Notes: generated by a model from the sequence alone, not told the origin. A DNA stretch of 64,000 nt from Lacrimispora xylanisolvens (GCA_017084465.1 CP070896.1:1178001-1242000), one strand, 5' to 3'. Shown: positions 39,658 through 49,845, counted from the first letter of the stretch. Translations and numbers: made by a program.

Positions 39658-40978
39658 CTAAGGTAAATAAGGAAATAGCTGCATAAAAATTGCACAAACC
39701 GCCGTACCACACAGGGTGGCTACACAGCTGGATACAAAAATCGGGGGATACCCATCTTTCAGCTTGAGATCAGCTATATCCATGTTGATTATTACTGCTG
39801 ATGACCAGGGAAGTTCATCAATAATGGAGCTTGCAAAGCACGATACTCTATGGATATATGCGAGACTGAGCCCTGCTTTCTGACATCGTTCCATAACCAG
39901 TGGAACTGCAATTCGAATAGAGGAGGACGAACTTCCCGTGATGGCGGCTATTAAACAAACAGATAGGATTAAGATGAATCCTACAGGCACATTTAAATTA
40001 AAAATGCCGTCAATCATACTCTGGAATTCAGGCAAAGTCTGAACGACCGCTGTAAATCCCACAATCGAAGCAACGGAGCCAGTAGGAATAAACGCCATTT
40101 TTCCCCCTATCGACACGCTTTCCTTCAATTCACTCATTCCACCAAGATACGGGTAAAATAATATCACCGAAACGATCCAGCTGATCATCGTTGCCGTAAA
40201 ATATCAAGTGCAAAAAAAGTTGAATAATAGCAACAGCAGAAGAAGCGGAGCAAAGGCTTTCATAAATCCTGGTCTTGGCTTGTCTTCTATCGGCAGTAGA
40301 TCCTTCGGTCCATACTCAAATCTGGCCCCCGTTTCACATCATTTTTTTAATCATCAGAGTCAACAATGAGGTGGTGACAATAATTTCAACAATGATGGCA
40401 ACAATACCTCCATAGAACCCCGAATAAGACGGAGTGCCTAATATTTGCATTGCCAGTATGTTTACGATTTCCGCTGATCCCGGTCCCGTCATGGCAAACG
40501 TATAAACTCCGCAGGTCAGAATCCCCATTACAAAACGTTTTGGAATATCCGCTCTCTCCATGATGCGTAGTGCGATTGGGTAAGTGGCAATCAAGGTAAC
40601 CAGTGAGTTCATACCGCAATAGCAGACAATACCACTAACAGCAATCAGTGCAAGGATTGCAGATATGTATTTACGAGTCTGAGACGATCCCTCCTTAAAC
40701 ATTGCGTTTGCCATTTTATCTGCTATGGTGATTACCGCTCCGGATCTGCTAAACACCTGAGCTAAAAGACTACCGGAAAAAATTGCAGGAAATAGTGCCA
40801 GAAACATATCGCAGAATTTAACAAAATATGTATTAGACATTGTTTCACTATACGGTAACCCGTTCAGAACAATTACCACTGCTGCTGCTGCAATTCCGAC
40901 GATCAGGGGACTCCAATTCCTCATCATCAAAATCATTACAATAGCAATGCCAATAAAAATGCTAATATACCCCAACAT
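39658..40978 (-). CDS. GntP-type permease (frame breaks near 40325, internal TGA at 40204)
   Basis: Starts MLGYISIFIGIAIVMILMM behind AGGAGAAAAG. The N-half has GntP features such as FPAIFSGSLLAQVFSRSGA and GMNSLVTLIATYP. It is broken near 40320-40340, then RFEYGPKDLLPIEDKPRPGF continues and reaches a TGA (40204-40206) in FFCT-stop-YFTATMISW. The C-half carries ITGSSSSSIRIAVPLVMERC and SIIDELPWSSAVI. Restored length about 440 residues. GntP permeases import gluconate-like or hydroxy acids with protons. Its promoter carries the operator shared with the tetR/enoate-reductase gap. Confidence 0.8.
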
Positions 40979-41040
40979 ATATACTTTTCTCCTATTCTTG
41001 ATGCCAGATGGATTTTTTAGCACTTATACTTTGTTTTTTT

Positions 41041-41095
41041 AGTACCTCGGTTCTATTTCACAGCTATATCATACCAATAAATAAAAAATTGTCAA
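41041..41095 (-). promoter_or_regulatory. Promoter and TetR operator for the GntP permease
   Basis: On the minus strand there is TTGACA (41090-41095), a 16-bp spacer and TATGAT (41068-41073). Downstream of the -10 is AGAACC-GA-GGTACT (41041-41054), nearly matching the site at 41893-41906. Confidence 0.7.
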
Positions 41096-41160
41096 TTGTT
41101 TTTGTTAAAATTTTAGCAATTTTTTTTTTAATAGTTCCTGTTTATCAAAAATCCCAGAAA

Positions 41161-41187
41161 AAAAAGCTGCAAAATCTGCAGCTTTTT
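41161..41187. terminator. Bidirectional terminator after tetR
   Basis: AAGCTGCA pairs with TGCAGCTT around AAATC, with A runs on the left and T runs on the right. 13 bp past the tetR stop. Confidence 0.85.
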
Positions 41188-41200
41188 TCATAAGACTATA

Positions 41201-41822
41201 TTATTTCTTCTCCTGATCATTCTTTTCCTCAAAACTAATGGCATGGGCTTTCACCGGAAGCAGCAGCCCGTTGAATAAATTTTTAAACTTCTCCTGAAGA
41301 CAGAATCCGCCCTGCCCTGCAGCCCAGGAATAAACAATGCCGCGGGAGCCATAATATAAGGCTTCTGCTATTAGCTCCGGCTGTGACATGTTCTGAATCT
41401 CTCCGGATTTCTGAGCTTTTTCAATAAGAATCACCACTGTATTGAATAAAATCAGGTACTTTGGAAAGTCTGTCTCGTCACAAGTGCTCAAAAACGTGCG
41501 GTAAACTTGTCCCACCACGGACGAACCGTATTCGTTATTTTTTTTAATATAAGAATTAAAAAATTGCCCATAACTGCAAAATATTTGACTCCAGTGCCAT
41601 AATTTCTGCAAAATTTTCTTGGGTTGTTCGGGATGTCTGTTCTGTAAATTCTTCGATCAGCGATTCCTTTGATGGGAAATGATAATAGAATGTGCTTTTC
41701 GTAATTTTCGAGTTTTGACATATTTCCTGAATAGTTACATTATCATAACCCTCTTCCCGAAACAACTTCAAAGCACACTCCACGATCCTACTATGTGTCT
41801 TGTTGTTAATTGATTTTGACAT
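41201..41822 (-). CDS. TetR/AcrR family regulator (frame break near 41567)
   Basis: HTH is VTIQEICQNSKITKSTFYYHFPSKESLIEEF. The frame stops after LQLWAIF; five rather than six T gives AIFNSYIKKNNEYGSSVVGQVY and the ligand domain to EEKNDQEKK. Restored length about 207 residues. It lies between the permease and the enoate reductase genes, with operator-like sites at both of those promoters, and probably controls the whole cluster. Confidence 0.86.
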
Positions 41823-41841
41823 AAATCCTCCTAAAAAAAGA

Positions 41842-41906
41842 TTGACAAAAAAAAGATAAAGTAATATTCTTAGTACTGTTATACTATTTTTTATTACCTC
41901 GGTACT
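41842..41906 (+). promoter_or_regulatory. Promoter and TetR operator for the enoate reductase operon
   Basis: TTGACA (41842-41847), 17 bp, TATTCT (41865-41870). After it is ATTACC-TC-GGTACT (41893-41906), an imperfect palindrome matching the one before the permease gene. A third TACC...GGTA motif lies near 41940. Confidence 0.68.
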
Positions 41907-42021
41907 ATTTTTTTCACACTTTTATTTAATTTTTTCAAATACCACGGCGGTACCCTGCCGTCGCACCTACATTTTATAATATCCAAACAAATAAATCAAC
42001 AAAAGGAGGAATAGTAATCCT

Positions 42022-43936
42022 ATGTTACTTTTTCAAGAAGGTAAAATTCGTAATTTGACAATTAAAAATAGAATTGCATTAGCCCCTATGGGTCAGCCAG
42101 CAGATATTGATGGTGGCTTTACACAAAGCAATATTGATTACTTGGTAGAACGAGCGAAAGGCGGCGTCGGTTTAATCATCACCGGCTGCACAGTCTGTAG
42201 CGATGAGTATGAACCCAGACCCTGCAATATGCACAATAACTTTCATCAAAATGACCGGTTAGGAACTCTGGCAGACCAGGTTCATATGTACGGCTCAAAG
42301 TTGTGCTTACAGCTTTCTCCGGGTATTGGGAGAATGAGTTTCATTGATCCCTTTACGCCGCCATACTCTTCAAGTCCCGTCCCCAGCTACGCGTTTCCTG
42401 ACTTAATCTGCCGTGAAATGCCAGTGGAAGGGATTAAGAAACTGGTAAAGGCCATGGGATATTCTGCTCAGCTGGCGATGAGAGCAGGTGTGGACATGGT
42501 TCAGGTTCATGCATACGGAGGTTATTTAATTGACCAGTTTACATCTGCATATTGGAACAAAAGAACAGATGAATACGGCGGCAGCTTTGAAAACAGAACC
42601 CGATTTCTAAGGGAGATCATCGAAGAGATCAGAAAATGTGCGGATCCAAATTTCCTATCTCTGTAAAACTTACCATCGATAGTGTAGATGGACCGGAACG
42701 ACCACTGGAAGAAGGCTTAGCCGTTGCAAAGATGCTTGATGAGATGGACGTTGATTTGCTTCACGTGGGGCGTGGCGCGTACAATTGCAGATGGCGTATG
42801 GTAAGTAGTGTCTACCAGGAACCAGGATTTGATATTGAGGCGGTAAAGCAGATCAAGAAAATAGTTAAAAATATGCCAGTTATGGTTCACGGCAAATTGG
42901 ATGGTTCCAATATTGCTGAAAAGGCTTTAGCAGAAAATGCTGCTGATTTTGTAGCAATCGGTCATGGCTTACTGGCAGACCCCCATTGGCCAAACAAAAC
43001 CAAAAATAATCGCCTTGACGAAATCATTCCTTGTATTGGCTGCGGAGAATGTCATTATAATGCCATGAACGGAAAAATTCTTTCCTGTGCTGTCACTCCG
43101 ACAACCGGCTACGAAAAAGAATATGCCCTCTCTCCCGCTACGGAGAATAAACGTATTTTGGTAATAGGAGGAGGTCCCGCGGGGGAATGAAAGCGGCTAT
43201 TACTGCTGCTCAAAGAGGCTTTCAGGTAACTCTATGGGAAAAGAATACTTATCTTGGCGGAGAAATGACTGTCGCAGGAGCTCCTAGATTTAAGAAAGAT
43301 GTTGCCTCCCACGTAGAATACCTGGTTCGCCAGATCTATAAACATACAATTGACTTGAAATTAGGCTTCAATGCAGGAATAGAAGATGTCATTAAATTCG
43401 ACCCTGATTTTGTAGTAGTTGCCACCGGTGCAGAACCAATTGTAATAAAGGTTCCTGGATATGATAAGGCACATGTGACGCTGGCAGAAGATGTTTTGCT
43501 TCATAAAAATATCGGTAATCAGGTGGTTGTAGTCGGCGGTGGCCTGGTGGGCTGTGAAACAGCCGTAGAATTATCAATGCAGGGACATGATGTCACAATT
43601 ATAGAGATGATGGACGGGATATTAAAAACTGCCTCACATTTCGTAGCAAATGATCAGAACCTTCGATACCTGGTACAGCAATCTGGATTAAAGATACTTT
43701 CCAGTGCAAAACTTACCGAAATTATGGATGATGCCATCCTTTACGAAAAAGACGGTCAGCTACAGAAAGTCTCATGTGACAGCGTAGTGTTTGCTGTTGG
43801 ATTCCGCTCCAATCAAGACCTGTACAATCAGATCAAGAATGCAGGCTTTGAATCTGTGGTAATCGGTGACAATGTCCAGCCCGGCAAAATCCTCGATGCG
43901 ATTCATCAAGGGTATCATTCTATCCGCGTTCTTTAA
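42022..43936 (+). CDS. Enoate reductase, old yellow enzyme type with 4Fe-4S and FAD domains (two frame breaks)
   Basis: OYE barrel (FQEGKIRNLTIKNRIALAPMGQ; VHAYGGYLIDQFTSAYWNKRTDEYGG) to about residue 370, iron-sulfur motif CIGCGECHYNAMNGKILSC, then a dinucleotide fold (ILVIGGGPAG, VVVVGGGLVGCE). One extra T near 42650 joins ADPNF to PISVKLTID. A G5 run near 43180 must change to join GGGPAG to MKAAITAAQRG. Total about 638 residues. This architecture is shared by 2,4-dienoyl-CoA reductase, FldZ-type cinnamate reductase and the bile-acid enzymes BaiCD/BaiH. It reduces an activated C=C bond; the acceptor here is unknown. Confidence 0.88.
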
Positions 43937-43992
43937 GAACATAACTTCAATAGTATAATTATTGTTTTTTTTAGGAAGGAGCATTGAGAAAA

Positions 43993-44736
43993 ATGAATAG
44001 TGAAAAATACGGAATTGTTACCGGTGCTTCACGAGGGCTTGGTAAACAAATGGCCATTGAGCTTGCAAGAGAAGGCTATGACGTTATCTTTACATATAAT
44101 TCAAATGTAAGTCTTGCAGAAGATGTCAGGAAAGACTTGTCAGAACGTTTCGGTGTCAGGGTAGAAATTTTTCCGTTACAGGTTGAAAGCGCTAAAGGTG
44201 TTCAAGAACTCTATCAATTCGCAGTAAACACGTTCGGAGAAAACCTGCATGTACTGATTAATAATGCGGGAATTTACCAAAATGTCAACCTGGTTGATAT
44301 GGATCCTAAAGATTTTGACGCAGTAATAGATACGAATTTAAAGGGTACCTTCTATATGTGCCACTACTTCACTCCGCTGATGATAAAGCAGCATTACGGC
44401 AGGATCATTAATGTTTCCTCTGCCGTAGGTCTGCGTGGAATGCCAGGCTGTACCGCATATGCTGCTTCAAAATTCGGCGTCAGAGGGTTAACCCAGTCCC
44501 TTGCCTGCGAACTTGGACCTCATAACATCACAGTAAATGCGATTGCCCCCGGATCTCATAAAACCGACATGTACTATAGTGCTCCCCCGGAAGTTATGGA
44601 AGCAAGACTGAAAAGCACCCCCCTGCAGCGGGCAGGAGAATTGGAAGAAATGGATCTTTTAGTTCGCTACTTCATCTCTTCCAATTTCACCACCGGACAG
44701 ATTATCTCAGACAATGGCGGAACAACAATGATTTAA
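43993..44736 (+). CDS. Short-chain dehydrogenase/reductase (FabG-like)
   Basis: 247 residues. NAD(P) motif is GIVTGASRGLGKQMA, then NNAGIY, the catalytic Ser in NVSSAVG and YAASK with Tyr and Lys. It ends DNGGTTMI. AGGAAGGAG precedes ATG at 43993 by 11 bases; a TTG at 43984 is too close. It follows the enoate reductase by 56 bp on the same transcript, so it probably acts on the same substrate, at a keto or hydroxy group. Confidence 0.92.
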   Translation: MNSEKYGIVTGASRGLGKQMAIELAREGYDVIFTYNSNVSLAEDVRKDLSERFGVRVEIFPLQVESAKGVQELYQFAVNTFGENLHVLINNAGIYQNVNLVDMDPKDFDAVIDTNLKGTFYMCHYFTPLMIKQHYGRIINVSSAVGLRGMPGCTAYAASKFGVRGLTQSLACELGPHNITVNAIAPGSHKTDMYYSAPPEVMEARLKSTPLQRAGELEEMDLLVRYFISSNFTTGQIISDNGGTTMI

Positions 44737-44759
44737 CAAAACCGAATGCAGGCAATATT

Positions 44760-44807
44760 GAACTCCTCTTTGTTATCATGCCACGATAAGGAGGAGTTCT
44801 TATTTTG
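44760..44807 (+). terminator. Terminator after the SDR gene
   Basis: GAACTCCTC pairs with GAGGAGTTC, with an inner TTATC/GATAA stem, followed by TTATTTT. Confidence 0.78.
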
Positions 44808-44902
44808 GTCTTTATTCAGTTGTTCGGGGTGCTTTCATGATATATATAAGTCTTTTTTCATACACACACTATTTACATTTCCTGTATACGGTTCATAATT
44901 TT

Positions 44903-46930
44903 CTAGCAATGGTTACGCTCAAATACCGGAGTATATTCAATTGGCGCATCAACTTCTACCATTATGCCGCCGGTATACGTTTCTCCGGTAGAGGTCAAGA
45001 TCCACTCACCGGCAGGGAGATATACGTCTCTCCTGAATTCATTTAGATGAAGAATCGGCGCTACAAGATATTTGTCACCAAACATATACTGATCCTGAAT
45101 TTCCCAACATTTCTCATCTTCCGGAAATTCATAGAACATAGTACGAATTAAGGGTGAGCCATTCCTATGAGCTTCTTCATAAAGTTTTTTGATATATTCA
45201 TGCATACTGATACGGATATCGTAGTATTTCTTCATAATCTTATAATTGTCATCTCCATAACTCCAAAGCTCATTTGGCTGGCCTGTATGAAGGTAGCCGC
45301 CACCCCAGTCTCTGTTATCCAGCGGTGGAATGTTATAAGGGCCTCTGTCCCCGTGCATACGCAGTACAGGTGAATATACAGCAAACTGATACCAGCGTAT
45401 CAGGAGATTTTTAAAATCAGGATCATTCACATCTTCTGTCATAAAACCGCCAATATCTGTGGTCCACCAGGGAATGCCTGCGAGTCCCATGTTCAGTCCG
45501 CACTGTAACTGGTCTGCAAAGGCCTCAAAAGTACTTGGCACGTCACCGGACCAAACCACATTGCCGTACTTCTGGGAGCCGGCCCATGCACAGCGAAGCA
45601 GATTTACAACAGGCTTATTTTCCTTACTCATTTCGTCATAGAATAAGCGGCTGTACATTTGCGGATACATATTGCTGATACTAAGTGCCGGTCCATCACA
45701 ATATCTGTAATTCTCAAAATCATACACACCATAATCCGGTTCAGAGTTATCCAGCCAGAAAGCATCAATGCCTGAATCGTAGTAATTTTTCTTGCACACT
45801 TCCCATACATACTTACGTGTCTCGGGATTAAAAGGGTCTATTTCCACACAGTCTCCCTGATAATCATAGGTTTGAGCGGCACCACGCTCTGTCTTAATCA
45901 GAAGACCTCTTTCCATCATCGGACCAAAGTTTTCACTCTTGCGATCCACAGAAGGCCATACAGATACGATAACCTTGATTCCCATAGCATGAAGTTCCTC
46001 TACCATAGCTTTAGGATTGGGCCAGTACTGCGTATCGAATTTCCAATCGCCCTGTACCGTCCAATGAAAAAAGTCAATGACAATCTGGTCAATCTTTATG
46101 CCTTCCTTCTGATACTGCCTGGCAACTGTAAGAACCTCATCCTGGGTTCTGTAGCGCAGCTTGCATTGCCAAAGCCCCATCAGATCTTCCGGAAACAGAT
46201 CAGCATGACCGGTAACTGCGGTATAGTTTGCCAGAATCTGCTTCGGTGTATCTGCTGCAGTGATCCAGTAATCCATCTCCTTTGTAGAGCTGGCAATCCA
46301 CTCGGTATAGTTCTTACCAAAGGTTACACGGCCAACAGCCGGATTGTTCCAAAGGAAGCCATAGCCTAAGGAAGATACAGCAAAAGGAACCGAGATCTGG
46401 GAATTACGCTGTGCCAGTTCCAGGACACAGCCCTTTAAGTCCATATCATCTTGCTGATATTGGCCCATACCAAAGATTTTCTCACCTTTATTACTTTCAA
46501 ATTTTACATTCAGGGAAAAATCGGTTCCACCAATGATTCCCTTCCACTGGCGATTAATCACTTTTAAGCAACGGCTCTCTTTGGAAATGGTTCCATCATA
46601 CATACGGAAATATTCACGAAGGAACAGCTTGTCGTCTTTATAAAATGAAATGATACCCACAAAATTTACTACTACTTTAATATGGCCATTGGTAATTGAA
46701 GCAAATTCCCTCTGATCAATCGTTCCATCTCCTACCCAATGATCTTCCTTTTCAATTTTTACACTGCTATGTACAGTCTCAATATTTTCTGTCAATGCCC
46801 AGTCATTTCCATTAAACTTGCCAAACATGGTGGTACGTATTCTGACAGAATCCTTACCCCAGGCTTCAATTCGCCCCATTTCGCCATTATGGTAAAATAC
46901 CAATGCCCCATTGTCATCTAAAAATTTCAT
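44903..46930 (-). CDS. GH31 glycosidase (alpha-xylosidase/alpha-glucosidase)
   Basis: 675 residues with no signal peptide, so cytoplasmic. GH31 blocks: QIVIDFFHWTVQGDWKFD, nucleophile in DAFWLDNSEPD and acid/base in WSGDVPSTFE. The N-terminal beta-sandwich includes FGMGQYQQDDMDLKG, as in YicI-type alpha-xylosidases. The C-terminal part has YLPAGEW. YicI-like enzymes remove alpha-xylose from xyloglucan oligosaccharides, which fits a plant-polymer degrader, but alpha-glucosidase activity is also possible. The ATG has AGGAGGATGTACT. The divergent AraC gene is the probable regulator. Confidence 0.92.
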   Translation of the reverse strand: MKFLDDNGALVFYHNGEMGRIEAWGKDSVRIRTTMFGKFNGNDWALTENIETVHSSVKIEKEDHWVGDGTIDQREFASITNGHIKVVVNFVGIISFYKDDKLFLREYFRMYDGTISKESRCLKVINRQWKGIIGGTDFSLNVKFESNKGEKIFGMGQYQQDDMDLKGCVLELAQRNSQISVPFAVSSLGYGFLWNNPAVGRVTFGKNYTEWIASSTKEMDYWITAADTPKQILANYTAVTGHADLFPEDLMGLWQCKLRYRTQDEVLTVARQYQKEGIKIDQIVIDFFHWTVQGDWKFDTQYWPNPKAMVEELHAMGIKVIVSVWPSVDRKSENFGPMMERGLLIKTERGAAQTYDYQGDCVEIDPFNPETRKYVWEVCKKNYYDSGIDAFWLDNSEPDYGVYDFENYRYCDGPALSISNMYPQMYSRLFYDEMSKENKPVVNLLRCAWAGSQKYGNVVWSGDVPSTFEAFADQLQCGLNMGLAGIPWWTTDIGGFMTEDVNDPDFKNLLIRWYQFAVYSPVLRMHGDRGPYNIPPLDNRDWGGGYLHTGQPNELWSYGDDNYKIMKKYYDIRISMHEYIKKLYEEAHRNGSPLIRTMFYEFPEDEKCWEIQDQYMFGDKYLVAPILHLNEFRRDVYLPAGEWILTSTGETYTGGIMVEVDAPIEYTPVFERNHC

Positions 46931-47050
46931 AGTACATCCTCCTATCGATCAATTGATTTCTGGGATTGCAATGATATAATACTCTATAGATGATTACATT
47001 TCTTCTGAAATACTATATATTTTTGATACTATTCTATGATTTAATAGCAG

Positions 47051-47071
47051 TATCGCAGGTAAGCTGCGATA
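47051..47071 (+). repeat. Inverted repeat TATCGCAG-N5-CTGCGATA before araC
   Basis: Eight-base perfect arms with a five-base centre, 16 bp ahead of the AraC start. Could be an operator or a leader hairpin close to the ribosome site. Confidence 0.6.
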
Positions 47072-47087
47072 TGCACGGGGTAAAAAT

Positions 47088-47966
47088 ATGAATTATACAA
47101 TTGAGGCATCCCAAAGTAATAAAGAACAGCGCCAGCACAGTTCCTCTCTGGTTCCCTACAGTATTTATGATTGCCATATACCGGATTTTTTTCCTAACGT
47201 ACCCATGCACTGGCACAACGAGTTTGAAATTGATTATGTATTACAGGGAAAGGGGGATTTTATCTGTGGAGACGAACACTTTTCTGTAAACTCCGGGGAT
47301 GTGGTTATGATTTCTCCTAATATGCTGCATGCCGCCTATCCTTCTTCCAACATGAATTTACATTATATTGCCTTTGTATTTCATGCCAGCATGCTTGGGC
47401 TAGAAAGCAATGACCGCAGCAGTACCCATTGTATACGACCGTTAATTACTGGACAATTGCGTGTAAATATGAAATATGATTTAAGCCACCCCGATTATTC
47501 AGTTATTCGTTCCCTGACAGAGACACTCATAAGTTGTGCAAACAAAAGCAATCCTCATGATGATCTTTTACTAAAAAGTAATCTATTGCAGCTTTACTGG
47601 TATTTTGAAAAAAAAGAAAATCTATCTTCCTTTCAGGACGATGAGGTTAGTTATTCCTCCTTAATCCGTCCTGCTCTGGAGTATATGACCTATAACTATA
47701 TGGATTCCATTACCATTAATGGGCTTGCAGCTCAATGCGCCATTAGTTCAAGTCACTTCATGAACTCCTTTAAAAAAGCGGTTGGCTGCAGTGCAATTGA
47801 ATTTCTGACCCATCTTAGGATTAAAGCTGCATGCACCGCACTGACAGAAACAGAAGATGACATATCAGCAATCTCCTACAACTGCGGCTTTAACAATCTG
47901 TCTAATTTTAATAAGCAATTTAAGCAACTCACAGGATGTTCGCCTCGGGAATACCGAAAACGATGA
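47088..47966 (+). CDS. AraC family regulator, divergent from GH31
   Basis: 292 residues. Cupin sensor with PMHWHNEFEIDYVLQGKGDF and NSGDVVMISPNMLHAA. Two HTHs: ITINGLAAQCAISSSHFMNSFKKAVG and DISAISYNCGFNNLSNFNKQFKQLTGCSPREYRK. Uninterrupted. The layout suggests an arabinose- or xyloside-type activator of the GH31 gene 157 bp away on the other strand. Confidence 0.92.
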   Translation: MNYTIEASQSNKEQRQHSSSLVPYSIYDCHIPDFFPNVPMHWHNEFEIDYVLQGKGDFICGDEHFSVNSGDVVMISPNMLHAAYPSSNMNLHYIAFVFHASMLGLESNDRSSTHCIRPLITGQLRVNMKYDLSHPDYSVIRSLTETLISCANKSNPHDDLLLKSNLLQLYWYFEKKENLSSFQDDEVSYSSLIRPALEYMTYNYMDSITINGLAAQCAISSSHFMNSFKKAVGCSAIEFLTHLRIKAACTALTETEDDISAISYNCGFNNLSNFNKQFKQLTGCSPREYRKR

Positions 47967-48034
47967 AATTCCTCACCCCGCCTGTCACAGTGGAGTAAGG
48001 AATTCATGTCTATGTAGAAAATCCGAAAGTCAAT

Positions 48035-48940
48035 CTATTTGGTAAAACCTAAATTGTTCAAATGATTATCAAACATTTCTTTGTTTAATAATATTGGTGT
48101 TATGGGTTCGCCATAAAAATCTTCTGTTTCTCCAATTACTTTACATCCAAATTTTAGTAACATATTTACGGTTACTTCTCTTGCTTCAATATATAACTCA
48201 TCTGTATATAGTGTAAAAATTTCTTTTAAGGAATGAACAGCCATTTTTTGACCAATACCTAAACCTCTCAGTCTTTTATCAATGGCAAATCTTCCCCATT
48301 TCCATTTATCTTTTTCTTTCCATGTTGCAACAACCCCAATAACATCTCCACCTACTCTTGCACACCACCAGATTGGTTTTAAATTAGCATCAATTTCAAT
48401 TAATTCTGCCGGGATACCCTGCTCATTAGCAAACACTTCTGTTGCTAATTTTATTGAACCCTCCATATAATTTTCTGAGACTTTTTCAATCAGAATTCTA
48501 GAATCATTCTTTCTAAGATTGTTTTTTAATACAAGAATACGAAATACTCTAAATGCTCTAACAATATTGTCTACGTCCTGGCTATCTTCTAAATCTAAAA
48601 TTTCATTCATAAATAAATTTGCTTTATAATCCCCATCATTAATAGTTTCCAATCCCAATGGTAAAAGGCAAATATCTTTCATTCTCTTATCTTCTTCAGA
48701 CTTTTTCAATTCTATGTATTTTTTTGTTTCCAAATTACTAACTATTCTACTAAGTGAAGCCTTATCAATACCCAGGTTTATCAGTAATTCATTAAAAGGA
48801 GTCTTTCCGTTTTGCTTTAAATAATTTAATATATGTGCTTGTGCAAGTGTCAAGCCTGAATTAAAGCAATTGTGATTTAATAAACCTAATTCCCTCACGA
48901 TTAATCTTATCTCGTTTCTAATCATTTCCTCTTTATTCAT
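48035..48940 (-). CDS. MarR-GNAT fusion protein
   Basis: 301 residues. The N-terminal MarR domain (about 1-145) has LTLAQAHILNYLKQNGKTPFNELLINLGIDKASLSRIVSNLETKKYI. The C-terminal GNAT domain (150-301) has WGRFAIDKRLRGLGIGQKMAVHSLKE, the acetyl-CoA loop. The fusion is one continuous frame. Such proteins may couple ligand acetylation to regulation, but the substrate is unknown. The stop lies 68 bp from the AraC end (convergent). Confidence 0.88.
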   Translation of the reverse strand: MNKEEMIRNEIRLIVRELGLLNHNCFNSGLTLAQAHILNYLKQNGKTPFNELLINLGIDKASLSRIVSNLETKKYIELKKSEEDKRMKDICLLPLGLETINDGDYKANLFMNEILDLEDSQDVDNIVRAFRVFRILVLKNNLRKNDSRILIEKVSENYMEGSIKLATEVFANEQGIPAELIEIDANLKPIWWCARVGGDVIGVVATWKEKDKWKWGRFAIDKRLRGLGIGQKMAVHSLKEIFTLYTDELYIEAREVTVNMLLKFGCKVIGETEDFYGEPITPILLNKEMFDNHLNNLGFTK

Positions 48941-49008
48941 ACCGCGCCTCCGGATTAATTGATATTATCAACTATATTATCTTGTTCCTGTTTTTTTGTC
49001 AAGGCGGA

Positions 49009-49704
49009 TTATAAAAATGGGGATGCATCGAGAAATACCCCAAAGCGCATTGGGCAGACAGTTCTGCAGCGATTGCACTCTACAGTATCAAAGCCACGTT
49101 TCGTCTTACCATAACTGTTCGCTCGACACGTTTTTTGTTGGACTCCACTTTCGTTGATTGCCCCTACCGGACATTTTCGAATACACAGATCACAATGTTC
49201 AAGGCATATATCGGAAGCAAATTCATCGGATTCTATTTCCAGATTGGTCAGAACACATCCGATAACCAGGCGGTTTCCATACTCTCTGTTGAGCAGAAGC
49301 GTGTTCTTGCCAAACGTACCAATTCCGGAAAGGTATGCAACATGCTTCATTGACAGTAAGCCACGGCCTTCCATTTTTTCTTCATCCCAATAGTCATAAG
49401 GTCCATCGCTGGGTAACGGCACTCCAAGCCCATGATATGTATTCTCTAAAACAACTGCGGTGTGATATGCAATACTATCAACTTGTGGACAAGCAAAACT
49501 ATTAAAGTAGGAATATATCAGTCTGGAATCAGTAATATATATTCCTTTGGGTAGGGCTATTCCAAAAGCAACGACGCTTTTGCAATCCGGAAATATGTCA
49601 CATGGGTGAAATCCTTTGGGTGCTCCCGCAAATCGCTCTATTCCTGCAAATCCACAAATGTTCGCTCCTAAGCCGAGAACTTTTTCTCTCAATTCCTCTT
49701 TCAT
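49009..49704 (-). CDS. QueG-like double 4Fe-4S cluster protein, short form
   Basis: 231 residues. FHPCDIFPDCKSVVAFGIALPKG and GTFGKNTLLLNREYGNRLVIGCVLTN are epoxyqueuosine-reductase-like blocks. The ferredoxin part has CLEHCDLCIRKCPVGAI and VECNRCRTVCP. True QueG proteins are about 380 residues and bind cobalamin; this one lacks the C-terminal HEAT-like region. Probably a related reductase rather than QueG itself. Divergent from a LysR gene. Confidence 0.8.
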   Translation of the reverse strand: MKEELREKVLGLGANICGFAGIERFAGAPKGFHPCDIFPDCKSVVAFGIALPKGIYITDSRLIYSYFNSFACPQVDSIAYHTAVVLENTYHGLGVPLPSDGPYDYWDEEKMEGRGLLSMKHVAYLSGIGTFGKNTLLLNREYGNRLVIGCVLTNLEIESDEFASDICLEHCDLCIRKCPVGAINESGVQQKTCRANSYGKTKRGFDTVECNRCRTVCPMRFGVFLDASPFL

Positions 49705-49830
49705 AGCAGTTACCCCCTATTTCCTCTTGCATAATTTCAGTTAGACACTGTATTTTTTAATTGCGCCTGCTGTGTGTTTATGTTACTATAAATTAATCAA
49801 TCTGTAAAACTATGCATTTCTATTATAACT

Positions 49831-49845
49831 ATCGTTTATTTCGAT
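49831..49845. promoter_or_regulatory. LysR box ATCG-N7-CGAT
   Basis: Inverted repeat with the T-N11-A pattern, 25 bp before the LysR start and about 127 bp before the QueG-like start. Same geometry as the site at 37132-37150. Confidence 0.45.

Noticed and set aside
41488..41721. Third minus-strand ORF inside the tetR gene at 41 kb
   Set aside because: It is a shifted reading of the HTH and linker; the other two frames joined by one T deletion explain the gene.
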